Positions 37,797 through 47,613 of a stretch of 64,000 nt of DNA are shown here, in pieces. Location: assembly GCA_938743325.2 (NCBI GenBank), contig OW568903.1:186001-250000 (forward strand). Direction: 5' to 3'. The notes beneath the pieces are model-generated. The model was not told the origin of the DNA. It made no database searches and saw only the letters and a program-made list of their open reading frames with translations. Numbering within the stretch: position 1 is the stretch's first letter; every line of letters begins with the position of its first letter. The position numbers and the translations under genes were made by a program. This stretch comes from Pycnococcus provasolii. Its lineage: Eukaryota > Chlorophyta > Pseudoscourfieldiophyceae > Pseudoscourfieldiales > Pycnococcaceae.

Positions 37797-38777
37797 GATA
37801 CTTCATTCAGTAATAAAGTTGCAATTTGGTTTGTCCAGTGGTCGTCCATTATTCACACCACTCACTTTCACCATTCAGTGTGCCCGCTGGGCTGACTTGG
37901 TTGAATTGTAAGATGTAAACAAACTTTGTTGAGTAATGCTCAGGAATTGTGCGCTGCTCCCGTCCACTCCGCTCGGCATCACACGCGCGCGCGTCGACGT
38001 GCACGCGACGAAGTGCTGCGCGTGCTGCGCTGCAGCGGATGATTGTGATAAGGTGAACCTCCCTGACCCTTAAGTTGTCGTACGTCTGTTACAGGTTCGT
38101 CGTCCGTTTAGTTGTCGGCGCGTTTTTATATACGTTTGAGTATATAATTGGCAAGGTGTGGCGTGGCGTGGCGTGGCGAGGTGTGGTTGTCTTACACTTT
38201 TTACAAGAACTCTTTACTTTAACTCTACCTTAAGGCGTGAGCCAAAAGTGTGGAGAAGTGGAGCTTAAGGAGTGGTTGTGAGGTGTGTTTAAGGTGTGGT
38301 GTGTGCACGTAGTTACCATTGTGGAGCTCGTGTTTGGTGTGGCTTGGTGTACTTTGCTTGGTTTTGGGTGGCATGGTGCGGTTCGCGTTGAAGCCTGACA
38401 CAACTTAGACGTTGTTTGTAACTTTGTATGAACGGGGTAAGTAAGGTGGGAATTCATTCAGTAGTATTATTCACAACAGTTTTACTACACAAACTTTTTC
38501 GTACGTACGGCGATGTGACTGACCGTGCTGCGCGCGTTGTCGTAGCCGACGACCTTATGCACGTCGTGCGTGCACGCCGACGACGGCACTGACTTCAAGG
38601 CTTCTCACTCAAATGACAAATCGCACTTATTAATAAACCCCGAATAATCAGAACTCTCCCCCCGTCCAACGACATTCACCATCCAGCCCATTCCATGGCG
38701 CCATTTCCCGGCGCGTTGGTGTGATAGCCCCCAATTTTACCCGTTCGGGATAAACGGATTCCCACACAATCCACTCC
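37797..38777. other. Intergenic region, 1 kb
   Basis: No conserved ORF. Holds a GC-rich stretch (37960-38040) and tandem-like GGCGTGGCGTGGCGAGGTGTGG (about 38160). No RNA gene was seen. Confidence 0.5.
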
Positions 38778-39146
38778 ATGACGACACCCCTTCCCCCACC
38801 AAACCTTTCCGAGGAGGTGGAGCGCATGACGCCCTCGATGTTCACGGCGTTCCTCATGGTCATACCTAACGCGATGATGTGGCGGACTGCGGCCAAGCGC
38901 GGAGGCGGCGTGGCGACGGTCAACGCCATACTCCGAAGCCCCGTTGGCGCGTACGGACTTTTTGCGATTCCGTTTGTGGGACTCGCAGGAGAGAAGTGCT
39001 TCTACGACTCGTCCATGGCGCTGCAGGGGATAGATCCGAACGCGTTAAGGCCCGACCGGAAAGACGAGGGGTACCCCAGCGGCGGGCACGCGCTGCCGAG
39101 CCTCAGCCTCTTCCCCGTCAAGCACGTCCGCGAGTACTTCCGCTGA
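38778..39146 (+). CDS. Small hypothetical membrane protein
   Basis: This 122-residue protein starts at a clear ATG. Two moderately hydrophobic segments are visible: FTAFLMVIPNAMMW (about 22-35) and GAYGLFAIPFVGLAGE (about 57-72). The end (GGHALPSLSLFPVKHVREYF) is Pro-rich and basic. No family was recognised. It lies alone between CTF18 and PsaF with its own upstream region. The composition and length resemble accessory subunits of respiratory complexes, but this is only a guess. Confidence 0.6.
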   Translation: MTTPLPPPNLSEEVERMTPSMFTAFLMVIPNAMMWRTAAKRGGGVATVNAILRSPVGAYGLFAIPFVGLAGEKCFYDSSMALQGIDPNALRPDRKDEGYPSGGHALPSLSLFPVKHVREYFR

Positions 39147-39513
39147 CCACCACACGCCCGGCGAGCGCGCCCGCCACCCTCGGGCGCCGCACGCTCGCCT
39201 TCCACCGTAGCCGCTGTCGACTTGCCGCAGCCTTGGCACAGTGTCACGCTCCGCTGCAACAAAACGCAAGTGGAGCTCTCAACAAGCGGCCTAAGTACAA
39301 TAGCTTCGAAACCACCGCTGTGTACAAACGCGCTGTGCCTCACGTCCCAAAAATGGACTGAGTGTGTGAATGTGACTGAAGTCAACCTAGTTCCCGTACT
39401 GAATGAGCGATGCAAGATGTTTTGTAACACGTCGTGTGTGTGTCGTGTTACAAGCTTTCACTCAAACCCTTTCAAATCTCTCCTGAACAACAGTAGAAAA
39501 AAAAGCTTTTGGC
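39147..39513. other. Convergent intergenic region
   Basis: Between the 3' end of the small membrane protein gene and the 3' end of PsaF. Nothing recognised. Confidence 0.45.
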
Positions 39514-40771
39514 TTAGCGAGGGCTGACAGTGATGTTCTCCTCCTTCTCCGTGAGCGTGTCGTTCTTCAGCTCGTCCCAAACCTGCAAAGGCCAGCCAAA
39601 TCCGGCAAACATCATTCCAAGAGCCTTCGGGACGTCGATGATGATCTCCTGCTGCACGCTGCCGCCCGTGCTGTTGAGGTACTGGCGTCCAACGTAGCCG
39701 ATGTATCCGGCGACATACAGGAATCCGAACGTGGGCAGGAAGATCTCGCCAGCGTGTCCGAAGCGGATGGCAAGGCCAGGGTCGGCAATCAGGTGCGGCA
39801 GGCCGTCAGCACCGCAGAGGAGGCCCTCCTTTCCGTACTGCGCGAAGCGCGCCTTCGTGCGCTCCTTTGTCGCTTCGAGCGCGAGGAACCTGTTTGTATT
39901 TCGCGTGTTATGTTGTTGTGGTTAGTGATGTTGATGTTTATTCGCCAGAGACTGGGTCAGGCTTAGGGAGATGAGTAGACTTACGGCGCAGATCCCTCTT
40001 CGTAGAGCTTTTGACGCCTTTCCAAATCCTTGATCTCCTTCTTCTCGCGCTTCGCGAACGCCTTGTTCGAAGAGCACTTTGTGAGGCCGGCGATGTCTGC
40101 GTGCGCCGGTCCGACGGGTCCGGCGAGCGCACCCGTCGCGATGACTGCGGCGGCAGCGAGTCCGAGAGCCGGCACAGCCGCCTTCTTCTGCTGGGCGTTG
40201 CAGACGGCGCGCGTCATGCGCACGGTGCGCGTGGGCTTGAGAGTCTGTTTTTTTGTTTGATTGTTGTTTGTCAGCACGTGGTGTTTGTCACGGAAGATGG
40301 AGAGACCCAACGAAAACCCCACCAGCACCACCACCACCACGAAGATGAGGACATATATGAGCATAAATACTCTTTGTCACCCACCCACCCACCCACGTGC
40401 GTGCGTGCGTGCGTGCGTCAAGAATCAAACCTAAAAGGTGCTCTGTGAAAACACGCACGCACGCACGCACGCTCGCTGGCTTGCTTGCTTGCCAAACATC
40501 ACCACCACGCTTGGAATAAGAATTCCGTTTTGAAGCTTCATTCATGCACGCCCGCCAAACATGAAGAAGTCGTTTCTGATATCATCCCTCATCTCATGCA
40601 AAGAAACACAAAGACACACACCCCATCCTTCCCTGATACGACGAAAAAACGAAGAAGACGTCATCAAACGAAGACCAAGAAACCAAATAAGAAACCCAAG
40701 GCCAAGACACCCAAGGCCAAGACACCCAAGGCAGATATATACACACGTACCTTCATCGCGAGCGGCGCCAT
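39514..40771 (-). CDS. PSAF: Photosystem I subunit III precursor, PsaF (three exons)
   Basis: Exons on the minus strand are 40771-40751, 40244-39985 and 39889-39514, giving 218 residues. Introns begin GTACGT and GTAAGT and end CAG; phases are 0 and 2. The first exon encodes just MAPLAMK. Exon 2 holds the rest of the bipartite transit peptide, with a thylakoid-lumen signal (LGLAAAAVIATGALAG) and the cleavage site AHA before DIAGLTKC. The mature part has FAKREKKEIKDLERRQKLYE, LLCGADGLPHLI, and the membrane segment GEIFLPTFGFLYVAGYIGYV. PsaF docks plastocyanin or cytochrome c6 to PSI and binds LHCI. It is head-to-head with PsaO across 424 bp. Confidence 0.96.
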
Positions 40772-41195
40772 GGTAACGAAATGAAACTAACGAGGTCGGG
40801 ATCCGCCGAGGACACGCAGGGGAAGGGGAGAGGGAGGGCGGCTTTTGCCCCAGGAGCCTCAGGGGGGGAAACCTAAATGCAAAAGCAACAAAAGCCAACA
40901 AGCATTATCATATTATCGTAGGAAATCGCAACCTCATCTCTTTTGTTTTCGGTCCTGATATCAGCTTTGGTTGGTGCCCTGTTCGTATTCGGGGTTAGGG
41001 AATTCCATCCTCCCTCTCCCTCCTGTCTGCACGCAACCTTTGTTTGCCTGCCTTATCTCTTGCAATCTTTTCTCCGCGCGAATCCCCGTAGACTTGACAC
41101 CTTCCCTTTCCCTGCTGTCTGCTTTCGACGGACCTTATACTTTTTGTGTTTTCTGCTTTTGATTTTGTCATTTCTTCTTTGTTTATCCTGTCGTC
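40772..41195. promoter_or_regulatory. Bidirectional PsaF/PsaO promoter region
   Basis: The 424 bp between the start codons of divergent PSAF and PSAO must hold both promoters and 5' UTRs. It is AT-rich in the middle (40880-40930). A GGTTAGGG unit is at about 40993. A GATAAG-type element (rc of CTTATC, near 41062) matches the light-responsive I-box of plants, but this is one short motif and may be chance. Confidence 0.55.
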
Positions 41196-41894
41196 ATGCT
41201 CGCTGCCCGTGGTCTTTCATCTAGCTCTTTGCGAACGGCTCGTCCTGCTTCCTCGGCGGCTCGCTCGTCGGTTCGTTCGGCGGCTCGTCCGGCTCGTCTG
41301 TCACGCTCCATGGTGGCTCGTGCCTCTGCGGAGAAGTTTGATACGGGATATGAGCAGAAGTTTGGAAATGCATGGAGTACGTATTGATGTGATGTTTTGG
41401 GTTTTGTTTGTTGTTTCGATGGGAATCAATACCGTGGTGTTCGTCCATCCTTCCTTGGAAAAAAACAAAATAAACATTTGAGAGCTAACGGTCATCAAAC
41501 CCCACCTATCATATTTATTTTCACCCACCTTAACTATGAACAAATAGTTCTCCACGGCGGACTCGCCATGTGGTCTGCGGTCGTGTGCACGCCAATCGTG
41601 CCGCTCGTCAACTACCAGGGGGAGCCGCTCGGAATCGCGTTCATGCACAGCATCTTCCGCCTCATGGACCAGTTCCCGACAGGACCGAAGATCGACGACC
41701 CGTTCTGGCTTCAGCTCATCGTCTGGCACTTCGGACTCTTCACCGTGCTCACGCTCGGAACCATTGGCGTCCAGGGCAAGAAGCAGAACTACTGTAAGTC
41801 GACGTCCATGCCATGTTTTGCCTTGAATCATGCAAACAACAACACTTCACGAATGTTGCTAACCAAACCAACCAAACCAAACCAAACAGGGTAA
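41196..41894 (+). CDS. PSAO: Photosystem I subunit O precursor, PsaO (three exons)
   Basis: Exons are 41196-41376, 41548-41793 and 41890-41894, giving 143 residues. Donors are GTACGT and GTAAGT; acceptors are ATAG and ACAG. The last exon carries only the final two bases of a Trp codon plus TAA. Residues about 1-45 are a typical transit peptide (Arg, Ser and Ala rich). The mature part has two membrane spans. The C-terminal block QFPTGPKIDDPFWLQLIVWH, with GLFTVLTLGTIGVQGKKQNY, matches PsaO closely. PsaO helps dock mobile LHCII to PSI during state transitions. Confidence 0.92.
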
Positions 41895-42025
41895 AAAATG
41901 CTTTTTGTTTTGAAACCCACTTTGGACTTGGGTTAGAAAAAAACTTACAAACGTACAAAACAAGTAACAGCATCTCTGTTTTTTGCGTTTCTTTGAACAT
42001 ATACATATACACAGCCACAATTCAT

Positions 42026-43030
42026 TCATGCGCCTGTCGTCTCTCTCCTTCGATCTTCCCGTCTTAGCGCCGTAGAGCTGATTTTATCCTCGCCACTCGC
42101 GGCAATCAATCCAACGACAATCAAATCAAGAGGCTGCACACCATCTCCAAGAATCTCGCGCCTCATCCTCTGAACGGCATGTCCGCCGTCGAGGGTCTCC
42201 GCGCTCACCACCAGGCCCGTGCACGACGCGTCCGTTGCAGCCGCCGGCGGTTCCTTCGGATCGGACAGTGGACCAACCACCACTTCCAGCTTCGGGTTCA
42301 CGCTCTGCAGATACGAGCGAGCGTCGTTCACGCGTTCGTCGTAACGCGCAATCAAGTCGCCGTTGGTTTTATTCGCAAGCAGCTCATCCGTGGCGATTCC
42401 CATGAGCACCTTTGACGTGCACGTGACCGCCGCGGCGCTCAGGAGCAGGCGGTGTCCGGCGTGCAGACGGTCGAACGTGCCACCCACCGCGAGCACTTCG
42501 TGCGCGAAAGACACGTTTTCGTTGTAGTGCGCGGAGACGTACGCGTTGTTGTTCGTCTCGTCCTCCGTCCCTTCGCCGAGGGTGATCGTTTCCGCCTCCG
42601 GCAGTCCCAAGTGTTTTCGTATGCCGTTGATTTCGTCGGCGTCGTCCGTGCACACGGCATCAGCGAGTTTCGCCGCTTCTTCGATGGTCCATCCCGCACA
42701 CGCGAGGAGAGGAACGGCGTCAATCCGCGCACCTCCTCCCGCGGTCGCCGCCGCGAAGAACGACCCTAATAGGTTGATTGTGGACGCGTTGATGTTCCCA
42801 GGGACATCACCAGAAGCAGCGCCTTCTTGTGTGGACGACGCCTGCTCTAAAGCTAAAGGTATGAAGACTCCGAGAGAGAAAGAGTGTTCCAAGGCCATTT
42901 TACTCAGACGCGCGACACGACGCATGTGGTGCGGATGAAGGCCGCCTGCTGCTGCTGCTGCTGCTGCCGCTGCTGCTGCTGATGACGACGACATTTGACC
43001 TGGTGAGGAGCGCAGACATGACACGAGCAT
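42026..43030 (-). CDS. Phosphopantetheine adenylyltransferase (CoA synthesis)
   Basis: This 334-residue protein has a helical N-terminal region (to about 175, with an Ala run from a GCT/GCA repeat). The nucleotidyltransferase domain reads LAVGGTFDRLHAGHRLLLSA (the HxGH-type motif is HAGH), MGIATDELL, ARYDERVNDARSYLQSV and, near the end, ISSTALR (the ISSTxxR signature). It joins 4'-phosphopantetheine to AMP to give dephospho-CoA. In animals this domain is fused to dephospho-CoA kinase (COASY); here it is separate, as in plants. The start may be the second ATG (residue 13). Confidence 0.88.
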   Translation of the reverse strand: MLVSCLRSSPGQMSSSSAAAAAAAAAAAGGLHPHHMRRVARLSKMALEHSFSLGVFIPLALEQASSTQEGAASGDVPGNINASTINLLGSFFAAATAGGGARIDAVPLLACAGWTIEEAAKLADAVCTDDADEINGIRKHLGLPEAETITLGEGTEDETNNNAYVSAHYNENVSFAHEVLAVGGTFDRLHAGHRLLLSAAAVTCTSKVLMGIATDELLANKTNGDLIARYDERVNDARSYLQSVNPKLEVVVGPLSDPKEPPAAATDASCTGLVVSAETLDGGHAVQRMRREILGDGVQPLDLIVVGLIAASGEDKISSTALRREDRRRETTGA

Positions 43031-43464
43031 CGTATCGTATGTGGTATTGTCACAAACAAATGTGAAATTCCAAACTCACAAGAGGAGAAGACGAAGCAGC
43101 TAAGATTTGCGTTAGGGTTTAGGAACTAAGGTAAAACCTTTAGGGTTAGGAAGGGGCGAGTACGCTGTTAGGGTTGATCAAGCGTTAGAACTACCCTACA
43201 TAGGGTTAGGAAGGGGCGAGCCAAGGTAAGAGTAAGGGGCGTGAACAAGGGCATATTAAAATCCAAGGGCGGATTAATATGCCCTTGGCGTGAACGACGT
43301 TAGGGTTTCTAAAGCGTTAGGGTTACCGTAGTAAGGACTAAGGGGAGGCGTCCCCCACTCCCCCCGGCCGGGCATTAGGGCACCCCCAAACTCGTCCCTG
43401 ACCACAAACTCTACCCTACTTCCGAAGAATTCGCATTCACTGGTCCGGATAAATCACGAAATAA
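43031..43464. promoter_or_regulatory. Divergent promoter region rich in TTAGGG and a hairpin
   Basis: Contains many TTAGGG/CCCTAA-like units between 43110 and 43330. A direct repeat, GGGTTAGGAAGGGGCGAG, lies at 43141-43158 and again at about 43202-43219. A 14-bp perfect inverted repeat (CAAGGGCATATTAA ... TTAATATGCCCTTG, 43249-43290) could form a stem-loop or bind a dimer. It lies between the minus-strand PPAT and plus-strand AsnRS starts. Confidence 0.55.
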
Positions 43465-45252
43465 ATGTCGTCCGTGGCGTCGTCCATGAGGGTCTCCTGG
43501 ATGTCTCGGCGGTGTGGTGCGCTAATTGGTCATTCCCGTCATCAGCATAGAAGTCAGTCTCGGCGGTGTTCTCCTGCTCTTGTTGCAGCGTCGTCGTCAT
43601 CGTCATCGACGTCTGCGGCTCCTGCTGTCACAACACCATCCGCATCCGCAACTCCTCCAACAACTCCAGTTCCGGCGTACGCGCCGCCTTTGACCATCGC
43701 TTCGGTGAAAGCGGACGCGTCAGAAAACGTTCAGAAGACGTTCACGTTGCAGGGATGGGTGCGCACTGTACGTGCGCAGAAAGCCATGTCGTTCGTGGAA
43801 CTCAACGACGGATCGTGCCTCTCGGGACTGCAAATCCTGTGCTCGTCAACAACCACAGATAACTACACGCTCCTGGAAAATAACGATATCGCAACAGGAG
43901 CGGCGGTGCGTGTCACGGGAACACTGCAGGAGTCGCCGGCAAAGGGACAGGCGGTGGAACTCGCAGCGACGTCGCTCGAACTCGTCGGTGTCGTCGTCGA
44001 CCCGGCGACGTACCCGCTGTCCAAAAAAAGGCACACGCTCGAATATTTGCGAACGCAGGCGCACTTGAGGCCGCGCACGAACGTCATCGGCGCCGTCGCA
44101 CGCATACGGTCGGAACTCAGCTATGCCACGCACACGTTCTTTCGAGGACACGGGTTCTGGCACGTGCACACGCCCATCATCACCGCCAGCGACTGCGAAG
44201 GAGCTGGAGAGCAGTTCGTTGTCACGACGCTTTTGGGCGAAGGTGCCGAACAGGAGTCCGCCGAGGAACTCGAGGCTGCCATCTCGGAGCAGGGAAGCGC
44301 CGTGCGTGCAGCCAAGGACGCAAAGTCCGACGACGTGCAGGCGCAGGTGGCCAAGCTGCTTGAGCTGAAGGAGAAGCTCGCGGCAGCCTCCGCAGGACCC
44401 GCGGATCCCAACGATGTGGAAAACGACTTCTTTGCAAGGCGCACGAGCCTCACCGTGAGCGGCCAGCTGAATGCTGAGGCGTTCGCGTGCGCGCTCGGGA
44501 AGGTGTACACGTTCGGACCAACGTTCCGCGCGGAAAATAGCAACACGAGCCGTCACCTTGCGGAATTCTGGATGGTGGAGCCGGAGCTCGCGTACGCCGA
44601 CCTGCAGACGGATTTAAGCTGTGCTGCGAGCTACCTCAGGCACTGCTGCCAGCACGTGCTTGACAACTGTGCAGAGGACGTGGCATTTCTCGACAAAAAC
44701 GTGTTCCAGCGAAACGACGAGAACGAGGGAACGACGCTCGTCGAGCGCTTGCAAAGTGTCGCGACGCAGGGATTTAAGGCGATTACGTACACCGAGGCGG
44801 TGAACCTTCTCCTCGAGAGTGGCGCGAAATTCGAGTTCCCCGTCGAATGGGGCGTTGATTTGCAGAGCGAGCACGAAAGGTACCTGTGCGAGAAGGTGTT
44901 CAATGGACCCGTGGCGGTGACAGATTACCCCAAGGATATCAAGGCGTTCTACATGCGCCTGAACGACGACGGCAAGACTGTCGCGGCGGTGGACCTGCTC
45001 GTTCCGGGCGTCGGTGAGCTCATCGGAGGCAGCCAGCGCGAGGAGAGGTTGGATGTGCTCGAGAGGCGCATGCGCGAGATGAACCTCGAGCCGGAGGATC
45101 TGTGGTGGTACGTTGATTTGCGGAAGTACGGCTCCGTACCTCACGCGGGATTTGGGCTTGGCTTCGAGAGGCTTGTGCAGTACTGCACAGGCATGGAGAA
45201 CATTCGCGACGTGATTCCATTCCCACGATACCCAGGCCATGCTGACTTCTAG
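43465..45252 (+). CDS. Asparaginyl-tRNA synthetase, organellar
   Basis: This 595-residue protein has a Ser/Ala/Arg-rich transit peptide (to about 75). An OB-fold anticodon-binding domain follows (about 95-185: GWVRTVRAQKAMSFVELNDG), then a class II catalytic core. Motif 2 reads FRAENSNTSRHLAEFWMVEP and motif 3 GFGLGFERLVQY. The sequence ends with FPRYPGHADF, the typical end of bacterial-type AsnRS. It charges tRNA-Asn in plastid and/or mitochondrion. An 80-residue Glu/Ala-rich insertion (about 255-325) interrupts the core, as in plant organellar AsnRS. Confidence 0.94.
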   Translation: MSSVASSMRVSWMSRRCGALIGHSRHQHRSQSRRCSPALVAASSSSSSTSAAPAVTTPSASATPPTTPVPAYAPPLTIASVKADASENVQKTFTLQGWVRTVRAQKAMSFVELNDGSCLSGLQILCSSTTTDNYTLLENNDIATGAAVRVTGTLQESPAKGQAVELAATSLELVGVVVDPATYPLSKKRHTLEYLRTQAHLRPRTNVIGAVARIRSELSYATHTFFRGHGFWHVHTPIITASDCEGAGEQFVVTTLLGEGAEQESAEELEAAISEQGSAVRAAKDAKSDDVQAQVAKLLELKEKLAAASAGPADPNDVENDFFARRTSLTVSGQLNAEAFACALGKVYTFGPTFRAENSNTSRHLAEFWMVEPELAYADLQTDLSCAASYLRHCCQHVLDNCAEDVAFLDKNVFQRNDENEGTTLVERLQSVATQGFKAITYTEAVNLLLESGAKFEFPVEWGVDLQSEHERYLCEKVFNGPVAVTDYPKDIKAFYMRLNDDGKTVAAVDLLVPGVGELIGGSQREERLDVLERRMREMNLEPEDLWWYVDLRKYGSVPHAGFGLGFERLVQYCTGMENIRDVIPFPRYPGHADF

Positions 45253-45435
45253 TTTGAGAAAGCTGACGAAGTTCTGTCTGAAAGTAATTTTTTTTTTGCT
45301 ATTTTTGTTTTCACGTAAAATTCCCCAGTGGTGATTCATTCCTGTCGCAAGGCGGGAGTCCTGACAACAACCAACGTCGTCGGCGGTGGTGGTCTCATCT
45401 TGTTTTATTTTGGATAAAAAAATTTGATGTTTTCT

Positions 45436-47613
45436 TTACAGCTTGTACACCACCTCCTGGCCTCGCGGGATGACCACCGCACGGTGATCCTCGCTGCCCA
45501 CGCCCACCAACATACCAACGAGCGGAGTTGTGTCCGCGCGTGGGCCCGTCGGATCACTACCATTCAAGGAAATCGCGTACGCGAACGGGCTCTCGTTGGC
45601 GTACTCAGTGAGCAGCTCGTGATTGATGGCATGCTTGACGTCTCCAAGCACGCCGCCGGCGGGAACACGGATGGCGCCGACGGCACACTCCGGCGCGTGC
45701 TCCGAAACGTACACGCGAATCTCCACGTAAGCGTCAGGCGGCGGCGCGGCGGCGGGACTCGCCGCGGCAGCCGTAACGCGCTTGCGTAGCGTGCCCACCT
45801 CCTGCGAGAGGTGCGCATTCGAGTTGCGAAGTGTGGCAACCGTTTTCGCGTATTCCTTGTGCACTTCGATCAGCTTCTCTTTCATCTGCTTGTTCGCTGA
45901 CCCACGCTCGCGGCGCGCGATGTCATCCTTCACGTCCGAGTTGAGCGTCGTGACGAGCTTGCGCCCTCTCCGCTGAAGCTCGGACGCACGTTCGCCCTCT
46001 CGCGTCAGCTTGTGAATGTTGATTGGAGACTCGCGCGGGCCAGAGTCGAGCACCTCCGCGTAGCGCACGCTCCCGGCATCCGTCTCGGCGAGCTTTCGTA
46101 TCAGCTCGCCCTCGATCGTGCGCCCGCTGTTGACGGACGACAGCGCCTCGGCAAGGCGCCCCGCCGTGTCGTTCAGCGCACTCGCCGCGGTGTTGGCCGC
46201 CTTGCGGTCAGCAAGCATCTGCCTCGATATGGTGAGCTCGTCGCGCAGCTCTTGCGCCTCGTCCGTCGCTCCCGCGACGCGGCGCGCGAGGTCACGCGCC
46301 GATCGCTGGAGATTTCCGTGAGCGAGCAGCATGAGATGAACGCGGGCGGACATGCGCCATGACACGCGCCTCCACTTCGATGCGGAGAACCTCGTGTGCG
46401 TCAGCCGCTGCGTGGTGTGCGCGAGGTTGGCGGATAACACGTCGCGCTCGGCGGTGATTGTCTCAATCTGCTGTTCGTACGCCGTCGCCTGCTGCGCATC
46501 GAGTGGAAGTTCGTCGCTGTTCTCTCCGTCGTCGGGTCCACCCACGGCGTTGTCGTACCACGGCTTGGGTGCCGTGGCTGTTTCCCACGCCTCGGCAAGG
46601 TGCCGGTGCCACATATTGGTGCTCGCCGGATCGTCCGCGACGAGCGCTACCGTCATCCAGTCGGTGTCGACAGCGATGTTGCAGTCTTCGTACTTCTTCT
46701 CGCCCTTGACGTTGTCGCATCGGTACAGGTCTCGAACGAAGCACAGAGGAACCGCGCCAAGCATTTCGAACGACTCCTGCGTCTTGCGCCAGCACAGGCA
46801 GTCGTTGGTGACATAGAACCACCGCCTTGTCCACTTCTGGAATGCGCCCCACGCGTTTGGCGACTCGCCGTGAATCAGATATCCGGCGTGCTGATCATCC
46901 TTGTTTTTGAAGGTTTTGGCTTTCCGCAGCGCGAGACTTCTCTGCGGGAGCAGCACGCTACGCGCTGTGGCACGTGCGACGCGCACTTCCGCCTCGGCCG
47001 CGAGTGCACCACGCCTATCGATTTGACTTCGAGGAGATACGACGACGTCTTCGTACGTCGCATAAGGCGAGGGTGCGGGTTTGACATGTTTTGTCGCAGA
47101 CGCCGGCTGAAGTCGCGATAGAGGTGGTGGTGGCGGTGGTGGACTCCACGCGGGCGTCAGAGGCGGCATCTGGTGCTGCTGCTGGATGTTGGGTGGTGCA
47201 GAGAAGAGGGCGTTCTGGCGCCTGTAAGGTCCTCCTCCTTGGCGCTGCTGCTGCTGCTGCTGTGGTGCATATCTTGCGTTCTGTAGGTGCGTCATCGGTT
47301 CGATGGGAGGTGGTCTTGAGGGCCCACGAAACAAAGACGTTTCTCCCCCCGAAACAGAACCAGGCGGTTGCAACGCGGCCGAAGGAGAAGGCCTACTAAC
47401 GTGCGTCTTGAAACCTGCTGCGTTACCAACGGATGATGATGACTCCCCAAGGTGGCCAAGGACGGGGGTGTGGAACGGCGTAGGCACAGACCCAGGCGGT
47501 GCGTACATGGACGAAGATGAAGGAGGAGGAGGAGGCTGCTGCGAAGTCAAGTGCGCCCAAGTAAGCTGAGGAGACTGAGGCTGGTGGTGCGTTGAGTCGG
47601 TCGGCCATGCCAT
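45436..47613 (-). CDS. PH-domain coiled-coil protein
   Basis: This 725-residue protein has a Pro/Gln/Ser-rich, disordered N-terminus (about 1-240). A pleckstrin-homology domain follows (about 243-360: HAGYLIHGESPNAWGAFQKW, TRRWFYV, and a C-terminal helix with MWHRHLAEAWETA). Then come a long coiled coil (about 395-630) and a C-terminal beta-type domain (YVEIRVYVSEHAPECAVGAI). PH domains bind phosphoinositides or proteins, so a membrane-linked scaffold is likely. No family-level name can be given. The ATG at 47613 (MAWPTDS) is chosen because the frame upstream to 47952 is UTR-like. Confidence 0.75.
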   Translation of the reverse strand: MAWPTDSTHHQPQSPQLTWAHLTSQQPPPPPSSSSMYAPPGSVPTPFHTPVLGHLGESSSSVGNAAGFKTHVSRPSPSAALQPPGSVSGGETSLFRGPSRPPPIEPMTHLQNARYAPQQQQQQRQGGGPYRRQNALFSAPPNIQQQHQMPPLTPAWSPPPPPPPLSRLQPASATKHVKPAPSPYATYEDVVVSPRSQIDRRGALAAEAEVRVARATARSVLLPQRSLALRKAKTFKNKDDQHAGYLIHGESPNAWGAFQKWTRRWFYVTNDCLCWRKTQESFEMLGAVPLCFVRDLYRCDNVKGEKKYEDCNIAVDTDWMTVALVADDPASTNMWHRHLAEAWETATAPKPWYDNAVGGPDDGENSDELPLDAQQATAYEQQIETITAERDVLSANLAHTTQRLTHTRFSASKWRRVSWRMSARVHLMLLAHGNLQRSARDLARRVAGATDEAQELRDELTISRQMLADRKAANTAASALNDTAGRLAEALSSVNSGRTIEGELIRKLAETDAGSVRYAEVLDSGPRESPINIHKLTREGERASELQRRGRKLVTTLNSDVKDDIARRERGSANKQMKEKLIEVHKEYAKTVATLRNSNAHLSQEVGTLRKRVTAAAASPAAAPPPDAYVEIRVYVSEHAPECAVGAIRVPAGGVLGDVKHAINHELLTEYANESPFAYAISLNGSDPTGPRADTTPLVGMLVGVGSEDHRAVVIPRGQEVVYKL

